64,000 nucleotides of DNA from Kribbella sp. ALI-6-A. GTDB taxonomy: Bacteria > Actinomycetota > Actinomycetes > Propionibacteriales > Kribbellaceae. The stretch covers positions 992,001 through 1,056,000 of the forward strand of contig NZ_MTQN01000011.1 in assembly GCF_001984195.1 (NCBI RefSeq), given 5' to 3'. Under the pieces are notes generated by a model. That model saw only the letters and a list, made by a program, of their open reading frames with translations, was not told the origin of the DNA and made no database searches. The number at the start of each line of letters is the position of its first letter. Position 1 is the stretch's first letter. Of the stretch, positions 40,619-47,226 are shown one piece after another. Made by a program: the position numbers and the translations under genes.

Positions 40619-42130
40619 ATGAAACGCGTCGCCGGGGTTGTGCTCGCCTTCGGTCTGCTGGTCGGCTGCACCGATACCGCGCCGGAGGCGGCATCTGAGC
40701 CTCAGCCGAAGCCGACGCCGGCCGCTCTCCCGGCTGCGGCCACCACGAAGCTCGGCGCGACAGGTCCCAGTACGGCGCCCGCCTGCGACGGCATCCGGAT
40801 CGCACCGGGTCAGGACCCGCAGCAGGTGATCGACCAGAACCCACCGGGCTCCACCTTCTGCTTCGCCAAGGGGCTGCACCGGATCACCCGCGCGATCCGC
40901 CCGACCGAAGGCTCGACGCTGGCCAGTGACGAGGGCGCGGTGCTCACCGGCTCGGTCACGCTGACCGACTGGCAGCGCGACGGGCAGCACTGGGTCGTCC
41001 GTGGCGTGCTGCCCGCGCCGTACAAGCTGAAAGGGCGGTGCGAGGACGAGCGCACCAAGCCCTGTCAGCGCGGTGAGCAGTTGTTTGCCGACGGCAAGCA
41101 TTTGACCCGGGTGATGAGCCGCGCGGCATTGCGGCCCGGCACGTTCTACGGCGACTACACGGCCAACGCGGTGTACGTCGCCGACGACCCGGCCGGGCGC
41201 CGGATCGAGATGTCGAGGACCGAGACCGCGATCGAGAAGTCCGCGCCGCGGGTGACCGTGCGCGGCCTGACCGTCGAGCACTTCGCCAGCCGGCCACAGG
41301 GCGGCGCCGTCCAGGCCGGCACCGACTGGACCGTGGAGGCGAACGAGGTCCGCTGGAACCACGCCGTCGGCATCATGGTGATCGAGGGCGACCGTGCCAC
41401 CGTGCGCCGCAACACCGTGGCCGACAACGGGCAGCTCGGCGTCGGGCAGTTCCGGTCGGCCGAGGGCCGGATCGTCGAGAACCTGATCACCCGCAACAAC
41501 ACCGACGGCTTCTGGATCGCCGACTGGGAGTCCGGCGGGATCAAGTCGACCCGGTCGTCCGGCGAGGTGACCGGCAACGACCTGGTCGCCAACCGCGGGA
41601 TCGGGATGTGGAGCGACATCGCCGAGTACGACCGGCGGATCAGCGCGAACCGGATCCGCGACAACGCCGCCGACGGGATCCGCTACGAGATCAGCTACAA
41701 CGGCGTGATCGAGGCGAACGTGGTGGAGAACAACGGTTTCGGCACCGGGCGGGGCTCCGGGCCGAGCCTGTGGGACGGCGGCGGCATCAACGTGAACACG
41801 TCCGCCGACGTGAAGGTCGTCGGCAACCTGGTCCGCGCCAACCGCAACGGCATCTCGGTCCAGTCCCGTACCCGCGGCGAGGGTCCGCGCGGCCGGTACG
41901 TGCTGCGCGACGTCCTGATCGAGGGCAACCAGGTCGTGATGGACGAGCAGACCGCGAGCACCGGCGTCGTGGAGAACAAGGACTCCCCCGCGCCGGCCTC
42001 GGTCCAGTTCCGCCGCAACACCTACCGGATCGGCGACCGCGGCGCGGAACGCTTCGCCTACAAAGGCGCGACGATGACCTGGGAGCAGTGGCAGGCCGCC
42101 GGTTTCGACACGGACAGCGTCACGGGGTAG
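40619..42130 (+). CDS. Right-handed beta-helix lipoprotein, paralog 3
   Basis: A 503-residue exported lipoprotein: MKRVAGVVLAFGLLVGC gives a clear lipobox (Cys17), unlike paralogs 1 and 2, which have plain signal peptides. The Pro-rich linker is short. The folded part again starts with a Cys-containing cap (ACDGIRIAPGQDPQQVI, FCFAKGLHRITRAI), has the CEDERTKPC cysteine pair, and the conserved blocks NNTDGFWIADWESGG (293-307) and LWDGGGINVNTSADV (from 384). It follows uxaC on the same strand. The membrane anchor suggests a cell-bound version of the same activity. Its 3' end overlaps the convergent regulator gene by 11 nt. Confidence 0.82.
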   Translation: MKRVAGVVLAFGLLVGCTDTAPEAASEPQPKPTPAALPAAATTKLGATGPSTAPACDGIRIAPGQDPQQVIDQNPPGSTFCFAKGLHRITRAIRPTEGSTLASDEGAVLTGSVTLTDWQRDGQHWVVRGVLPAPYKLKGRCEDERTKPCQRGEQLFADGKHLTRVMSRAALRPGTFYGDYTANAVYVADDPAGRRIEMSRTETAIEKSAPRVTVRGLTVEHFASRPQGGAVQAGTDWTVEANEVRWNHAVGIMVIEGDRATVRRNTVADNGQLGVGQFRSAEGRIVENLITRNNTDGFWIADWESGGIKSTRSSGEVTGNDLVANRGIGMWSDIAEYDRRISANRIRDNAADGIRYEISYNGVIEANVVENNGFGTGRGSGPSLWDGGGINVNTSADVKVVGNLVRANRNGISVQSRTRGEGPRGRYVLRDVLIEGNQVVMDEQTASTGVVENKDSPAPASVQFRRNTYRIGDRGAERFAYKGATMTWEQWQAAGFDTDSVTG

Positions 42131-42956
42131 AAGCCTGCTCCTGAGCCGCGGTGGCGGCCAGGGTGCCCAGCAGGCGAAGGGCTTCGGCGCTGCTCGAGCC
42201 GGGCTCGGCGTGATACACGACCAGCTCCTGGCCCGGCGCCGACCGTACGTCGAACGCCTGCATCCGCAACGTCAGTTCGCCGACCGACGGATGCACGAAC
42301 CGCTTCGTCTCCAGCGTTTTGCCGCGCGCGTCGTGCCGCTGCCACAGCCGCCGGAAGTCCTCGCTGCGCTCCAGCAACGTCGCCAGCACCGCCCGGACCC
42401 GCGGGTCGTCGGGTGCCTCGCCGTGCCCGAGCCGGAAGCCGGCGACCGAGTTGACCGCGACGGTCGGCCAGTCGGCGTACAAGCGGCGTGCCCGCGGCTC
42501 GAGGAAGATCAGCTCCATCATGTTGCCGGAGTAACCGCCGAACAGCGCGTCGGCGATCGCGTTGCTCGCCAGCAGGTCGTACGCCCGGTTGCAGACCAGC
42601 GCCGGGTTGTCGGGCCAGGCATCCATCAGCTGCAGCAGGTTCGGGTCGACCCGGTCGGTGACCACGGCTGAGCGCGGGCGGGGAGCGAGCCCGGCCAGGC
42701 GGAACAGGTGCAGCCGGCCGTCTTCGTCCAGCCGGAGTACCGCCGCCAGCGCGTCGAGCACCTGCGCGGACGGGTTGCTCTCGCGGCCCTGCTCCAGGCG
42801 GACGTAGTAGTCGACGCTCATACCGGCCAGCAGGCTGACCTCCTCGCGCCGGAGTCCCTGCACCCGGCGCAGCCCGCTGGACGCCAGTCCCGCACTCTGC
42901 GGTGAGACGAGCGCGCGACGACTGCGCAGGTAGTCGCCCAACGGTGTCGATGCCAT
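42120..42956 (-). CDS. XRE-type regulator with MmyB-like ligand domain
   Basis: A 278-residue transcription factor. The N-terminal helix-turn-helix covers LGDYLRSRRAL through LRREEVSLLAGMSVDYYVRLEQGR (about residues 6-65), the classical form in actinomycetes. The C-terminal MmyB-like domain contains NPALVCNRAYDLLASNAIADALF and ARRLYADWPTVAVNSVAGFRL. These regulators usually control an adjacent oxidoreductase, here the divergent SDR gene. ATG 42956 has a leaderless -10 upstream. Confidence 0.88.
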   Translation of the reverse strand: MASTPLGDYLRSRRALVSPQSAGLASSGLRRVQGLRREEVSLLAGMSVDYYVRLEQGRESNPSAQVLDALAAVLRLDEDGRLHLFRLAGLAPRPRSAVVTDRVDPNLLQLMDAWPDNPALVCNRAYDLLASNAIADALFGGYSGNMMELIFLEPRARRLYADWPTVAVNSVAGFRLGHGEAPDDPRVRAVLATLLERSEDFRRLWQRHDARGKTLETKRFVHPSVGELTLRMQAFDVRSAPGQELVVYHAEPGSSSAEALRLLGTLAATAAQEQASTP

Positions 42957-42968
42957 GCGATCAGCCTA
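42954..42968 (-). promoter_or_regulatory. Leaderless promoter of the XRE regulator
   Basis: On the minus strand TAGGCT (42968-42963) is 6 nt before the ATG at 42956; there is no Shine-Dalgarno. Confidence 0.45.
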
Positions 42969-43083
42969 CGAGCGGTCCGGCCGGCGTGCCTGGTAGCAGC
43001 ACTCCCAGGAACCCGGCGGTCTCCCGGGCGCCGTTCGAACGCCTGAGGATCGGTGGTGACCCCGACGAACTCAGGAGAACCCG

Positions 43084-43824
43084 ATGAACACCACCACCCC
43101 AGAACCGAAGGTCGTCCTGGTGACCGGCGCCAGCAGCGGCATCGGCGCCGCCGTCGCCGAGCACCTGGCCGCGATCGGCCACCACGTCGTGGCCGGCGCT
43201 CGCCGGGCCGACCGGATCGCCGACCTAGTGGACAAGGTCCGCGCCGCGGGCGGCAGCATCGAGGGCCGCGCGCTCGACGTGACAGATCGTGCCGACGTCG
43301 AGGCGTTCGTCGCCGCCGCGGTCGAGCGGCACGGCCGGGCCGACGTGATCGTGAACAACGCCGGCGTGATGCCGCTGTCGAGGCTGGACCGGCTGCTGGT
43401 CGACGAGTGGGACCGGATGATCGACGTCAACGTGCGCGGCCTGCTGCACGGCATCGCCGCCGCGCTGCCGGTCTTCCAGCGCCAGGGCAGCGGCCATTTC
43501 GTCACCGTCGCCTCGATCGGCGCCCACCAGGTCAGCCCGAGCGCCGCGGTCTACTGCGGCACCAAGTACGCCGCCTGGGCGATCACCGAGGGCCTGCGGC
43601 TCGAGGTCGACCCGTCGATCCGGGTCACCACCATCTCCCCCGGCGTGGTCGAGTCCGAGCTCGCGACGACGATCAGCGATCCCGGCGCGCAGCAGGCGAT
43701 GGAGACGTACCGGGCCGAGTCGATCCCGGCGTCGGCGATCGCGGAAGCCATCGCGTACGCCGTCGAGCAGCCGGCGGGCGTCGACGTCAACGAGATGGTC
43801 ATCCGCCCCGCCCGGCAACGCTGA
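43084..43824 (+). CDS. Short-chain dehydrogenase/reductase
   Basis: A 246-residue classical SDR. NAD(P) binding: VTGASSGIGAAVAEHLA, with an Arg pair after the second strand (ARRADRI) suggesting NADP. NNAGVMP is the usual NNAG motif; catalytic Ser is in VASIGAH and the YxxxK motif is YCGTK. Similar proteins follow XRE/MmyB regulators in many actinomycetes and are probably induced together in response to an unknown ligand. ATG 43084 has AGGAG 6 nt upstream. Substrate unknown. Confidence 0.9.
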   Translation: MNTTTPEPKVVLVTGASSGIGAAVAEHLAAIGHHVVAGARRADRIADLVDKVRAAGGSIEGRALDVTDRADVEAFVAAAVERHGRADVIVNNAGVMPLSRLDRLLVDEWDRMIDVNVRGLLHGIAAALPVFQRQGSGHFVTVASIGAHQVSPSAAVYCGTKYAAWAITEGLRLEVDPSIRVTTISPGVVESELATTISDPGAQQAMETYRAESIPASAIAEAIAYAVEQPAGVDVNEMVIRPARQR

Positions 43825-43898
43825 ACGATCGCCGGGGCGCGGTCCGCGACCGCGGGCCGCGGGCGGAAGGGGCGGCCGCAGAGCGGCCGGGGCAGGGC

Positions 43899-44010
43899 CC
43901 GGGGCGCTGCCCCGGCGGGACCGGAGGGCCCGGGCGCAGCCCGGCGGGACCGGGAGAGCCCGGGGCGCAGCCCGGCGGAAGCGGAGAGCCCGGCGGAAGC
44001 GGAGAGCCCG
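43899..44010. repeat. Degenerate GC-rich tandem repeat
   Basis: About three copies of a roughly 30-nt unit of the form GAGCCCGGGGCGCAGCCCGG followed by CGG(G/A)A(C/G)CGGA, ending in a shorter 18-nt unit GAGCCCGGCGGAAGCGGA repeated about two times. It fills most of the 193-nt gap between the convergent SDR and Wzy-like genes. It contains many GCCCGG/CCGGGC pairs that can form hairpins, so it may also serve as a terminator. It is the only clear tandem repeat in the window. Confidence 0.6.
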
Positions 44011-44017
44011 GCCTGGC

Positions 44018-45370
44018 TCAGCGCGGGCGGTTCCCCGGCTTCCGCGCCCTGGACTGCTGCTGAACCGGCAGCAGCAGCGGCAGTGGCTCGTACGGTTTCT
44101 GCTGGGCGGCGGCTCTCGACCGCTGGCGTAGTCGGTCGGAGTCGCAGACCGCCGCCGCGACCAGCAGGTGCAGCGTCATCGAGCTCAGGTCGGACAGGCC
44201 GCTCTCGTTCAGCGAGGCGACCGAGACATAGCCGAGCAGCACAGCGCCGCAGGCCTTCACGTACGGCGTGGGCGCGCGCAGCACGGAGATCCAGGCGACG
44301 ATCATCGCGATGCCGACGATCGTGACGGCGAGCAGCCCGGTCTCCCAGTACAGGCCGAGCCAGCTGTTGTCGATCGCCATCACGTCGATGTCGCCCTCAC
44401 CGCGGCGCAGCAGGACGCGTTTGTTGCCCAGGCCGTGGCCGATGATGGCGGTCTGCAGCGAGACCTCCTCGTCCAGCACGTACTGCCAGCTGGTGGTCCG
44501 GCCGCTGAGCGAGGTGATCTGCCGGGTCCCCTGGCCGCGCAGCAACCATGTGTGCAGCGACGGCACCACCAGGAACATCAGCCCGACCAGCCCTGGTACG
44601 CCGAGAGTCAGGATCCGGCCGACCCAGGTCTTGCGGGTCAGCAGCAGGGCGAGGACCAGCCCGAACGCGATGGCCGCGGCCGCCGTACGGGTCCGGCTCA
44701 GCGCGACCAGGACCAGGCCCGCGCCGATCAGCGCGGTGGCCGGGATGAACGACAGCTTCCGGGCGACCAGCGCGACGATCGCCAGGCCGAGCATGATCGC
44801 GCCGACCTCGCCGACGCGGGGCGGCAGCATCGGGATGATGACGCCTTGCAGGCGGAAGCCCGTACCGAACGAGGACAGCGGCCGCCAGGCCTGTTCGGGC
44901 ACGTAGATCACGCTCAGCACCACGGTCGCGGCCAGCAGCGCGTGCGCCCACAGGTGCGCACGGATCAGCCGCTCGGGCACCTGGATCAGCGGTCGCCAGA
45001 GCAGGAACAGCAGGATCAGGCCGATCATCAACCGGGCCAGCCGCAGCAGCGGTCCGGTCGGATCGGCGAGCAGGAAGCCGGTCGCGGTGGCGAACAGCAC
45101 GTAGACGACGTACAGGTTGGTGACCGGGCTGATCCGGGTCCGGAAGCCGGGCCGGGTGGCGGCCAGCACGACGAGGAAGATCGCGCCGAGCAGCGCGCCC
45201 TTCATCAAGCTGTTCGTCGAGCCGGTGGTCCCCTGCGGCGCGGCGGCTCGCGACGACCACGGCTGGACACCGAGCACCAGCAGGCACCACAGGATCATCC
45301 AGAACAGCGTCGGCTTCTCGCTCACCTTGCCGTCCGTGGTGCCCGGCACCACCGGCGCCGTCAGGGTCAT
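44018..45370 (-). CDS. O-antigen ligase/Wzy-like polymerase
   Basis: A 450-residue integral membrane protein with about 11 hydrophobic segments, for example LFWMILWCLLVLGVQPW, LTNLYVVYVLFATATGF-like and ILLFLLWRPLIQV. A large extracytoplasmic loop of about 60 residues follows VPSLHTWLLRG (residues about 280-340), with GRTTSWQYVLDE and IIGHGLGNKRV, the WaaL/Wzy motif region (GR..W.......P..G.G). It should polymerise or transfer lipid-linked repeat units outside the membrane. The C-terminal about 30 residues are basic. It follows the Wzz-like gene by 10 nt, so both are one operon. Confidence 0.83.
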   Translation of the reverse strand: MTLTAPVVPGTTDGKVSEKPTLFWMILWCLLVLGVQPWSSRAAAPQGTTGSTNSLMKGALLGAIFLVVLAATRPGFRTRISPVTNLYVVYVLFATATGFLLADPTGPLLRLARLMIGLILLFLLWRPLIQVPERLIRAHLWAHALLAATVVLSVIYVPEQAWRPLSSFGTGFRLQGVIIPMLPPRVGEVGAIMLGLAIVALVARKLSFIPATALIGAGLVLVALSRTRTAAAAIAFGLVLALLLTRKTWVGRILTLGVPGLVGLMFLVVPSLHTWLLRGQGTRQITSLSGRTTSWQYVLDEEVSLQTAIIGHGLGNKRVLLRRGEGDIDVMAIDNSWLGLYWETGLLAVTIVGIAMIVAWISVLRAPTPYVKACGAVLLGYVSVASLNESGLSDLSSMTLHLLVAAAVCDSDRLRQRSRAAAQQKPYEPLPLLLPVQQQSRARKPGNRPR

Positions 45371-45380
45371 CGCCGCACCG

Positions 45381-47006
45381 TCAGCGCATCGGCAGCGTGG
45401 ACGAGGAGTCGGCCGGCTTGAAGTTCAGCGGGATGCCGAGCGTTTCGTCGTGCGGCGACGCGCCGATCAGGACGACGCCGAGCACCGGCGCACCGGCGAA
45501 CGCCAGCGCGGCGGTCAGCCGGCTGACGTCGGTGTCCTTGTCGTGCCCGACCTGGACGACCAGGATCGAGGCGTCGACCGCGGCGGCCAGCGGGGTGATC
45601 CCGTGCCGGCCGACCGAGGCCGGGCCGTGGATGACGACCGAGTAGCCCGGCGGCAGGTCGGCGACGATGCCCGGCACCAGCGACGGGCCGACGGCCAGGG
45701 CGGTCTCGTCCTTCGACAGACCCGGCGGCAGCACGTAGAGGTCGGCGACCGTGCCGGGACGGAACAGCTTGCGGGCCCGGACCGCGCGGGTGGGAGCCGG
45801 TTCGGCGACCAGGTCGGTCAGGCCCTCGTGGTCGGTGACGTGCGACAGCACCGGCGTACCGCCGAGGTCGGCGAGCACCAGCAGGGTCTCGCGGCCGTCG
45901 CGCGCGCTCGCCTCGGCCATCGCGAGCGCGATCCCGGCCGAGTTCGGCGTCGGCGAGGAGGAGACGACCAGCAGCGCGCCGGCGCCGCTCGCGCCGATGC
46001 CGCGCGGGTTGAGCTCCCGGCGGGCCAGCGCACCGCTCGCCTCTGCGCCCAGCGCGGTGAGCTCGGACGGCGGCAGCTGCGGCGCGGCCCGGCGCCAGAA
46101 CCGGCGCTGACCGAGTGCCGCGGTGATCACCGGCGCTCCGGCGGCCCGGGCAGCCTGGTCACGGGTGAGCACGAACGGGCTGAGATGTGTGCTGAGCAGG
46201 GCCAGACCGAAGCCGAGCACCAGACCGAGGATTCCGCCGACCAGGATGTCGCGGGACACGATCGGCGACGAGGTCGCCGACTCCTTCGTCGCCGGGGTGA
46301 CCAGCTCGCTGCTCGCACCGACGCCGGACAGCGCCTTGCGCATCGCGGACGCGTCGTCGGCGGCCTGCCGGGCCTCCGTGGCTAGGCCGACCCGCTGGTC
46401 GCGCAGCGCGGCCGCGGTCTGGGTGTCGCCGCGGGCGATGGCCTCCGAGATCTGGCTGACCAGGCTCTTCGACTGGGCGGTCGCCGTCCGGGACCGGTCC
46501 TGGGCCTGCCCGGCCAACGTGGTGAGCAGGGCCTTGGCCTCGTTGCTGCGCTGGGCCAGGTAGATCCGGGCGATCGCGTTGGCTCGCCGTACCGCCTCGT
46601 CGGCGGTCGGGCCGTCGATCATGATCAGGTACGCGTTGTCCGTGACCGCCTTGACCCGGGTGACCGCGGCCAGCGACTGCACCGACTCGTCGCTGGTCGG
46701 CAGCTCCAGCGACTTGGCCACCTCGCGCAGCAGCGCCGGGCTGGACATCACCCGGGCCTGCGTCTCGGCGGGCAGATCCATGCCCAGCGGACCGGTCTTG
46801 TCCGAGCCGGTGGGCAGCTTGCCGACCAGCGCCGGAGGCACCGCCGGGCCGATCACCACCTGGCTGGACGCCGTCCAGCGCTCGGTCTGGGACAGCGAGA
46901 AGACAGCGGCGCCGACGACGCCGAGCAGGACGCAGCCGAGGATCAGCCACTTGTGCCGCAGCAACGACTGCGCGGTGTCGCGCCAGACCACTGTGCCCGG
47001 TTCCAT
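45381..47006 (-). CDS. Wzz/chain-length-determinant protein with degenerate BY-kinase domain
   Basis: A 541-residue membrane protein. The first helix is at about residues 19-40 (HKWLILGCVLLGVVGAAVFSL) and the second near 250-270 (ILVGGILGLVLGFGLALLS), flanking an extracytoplasmic coiled-coil domain, as in Wzz. The cytosolic C-terminal half resembles a bacterial tyrosine kinase by fold order (LLVVSSS..., VLADLGGTPVLSHV, YSVVIHGPASVG). However, the Walker A Lys is missing (SSPTPNSAGI in place of a GKST loop), the Walker A' Asp is replaced in VVIHGP, and there is no C-terminal Tyr cluster. It is probably a non-catalytic co-polymerase. ATG 47006 has GGGGGA upstream. Confidence 0.8.
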   Translation of the reverse strand: MEPGTVVWRDTAQSLLRHKWLILGCVLLGVVGAAVFSLSQTERWTASSQVVIGPAVPPALVGKLPTGSDKTGPLGMDLPAETQARVMSSPALLREVAKSLELPTSDESVQSLAAVTRVKAVTDNAYLIMIDGPTADEAVRRANAIARIYLAQRSNEAKALLTTLAGQAQDRSRTATAQSKSLVSQISEAIARGDTQTAAALRDQRVGLATEARQAADDASAMRKALSGVGASSELVTPATKESATSSPIVSRDILVGGILGLVLGFGLALLSTHLSPFVLTRDQAARAAGAPVITAALGQRRFWRRAAPQLPPSELTALGAEASGALARRELNPRGIGASGAGALLVVSSSPTPNSAGIALAMAEASARDGRETLLVLADLGGTPVLSHVTDHEGLTDLVAEPAPTRAVRARKLFRPGTVADLYVLPPGLSKDETALAVGPSLVPGIVADLPPGYSVVIHGPASVGRHGITPLAAAVDASILVVQVGHDKDTDVSRLTAALAFAGAPVLGVVLIGASPHDETLGIPLNFKPADSSSTLPMR

Positions 47007-47143
47007 CCGGTCCCCCACTTCCTTGCTCGACCACCCGGCGTCCGTGCCGTCGCGAAAACCGGCTCATGTCTGGTCACGCTTGGTGATCGGCTGCTGCCGC
47101 AGCACAGGATACCGGGCCCTGCCCACTCGGCGCCCTGATGCCC

Positions 47144-47220
47144 TACCCTCGTCCCGGGGGTCCGGGGGACCAAGCACTTCACACAGCGCCGTCACGGCGT
47201 ACATGTCCAAGGGGGGACAT
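47144..47220 (+). promoter_or_regulatory. Promoter and leader hairpin of the 47227 propeller gene
   Basis: TACCCT (47144-47149) is a likely -10. The leader then holds GTCCGGGGGAC (47160-47170) and a perfect 6-bp hairpin ATGTCC/GGACAT (47203-47208 with 47215-47220) whose loop and 3' arm contain the G-rich Shine-Dalgarno stretch AAGGGGGG. The hairpin ends 6 nt before the ATG and may limit translation. The rest of the 220-nt gap shows no other structure. Confidence 0.4.
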
Positions 47221-47226
47221 CGCGGT

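Noticed and set aside
43825..44017. CRISPR-like array
   Set aside because: The repeats are direct, contiguous, degenerate and without unique spacers; they are an ordinary GC-rich tandem repeat.
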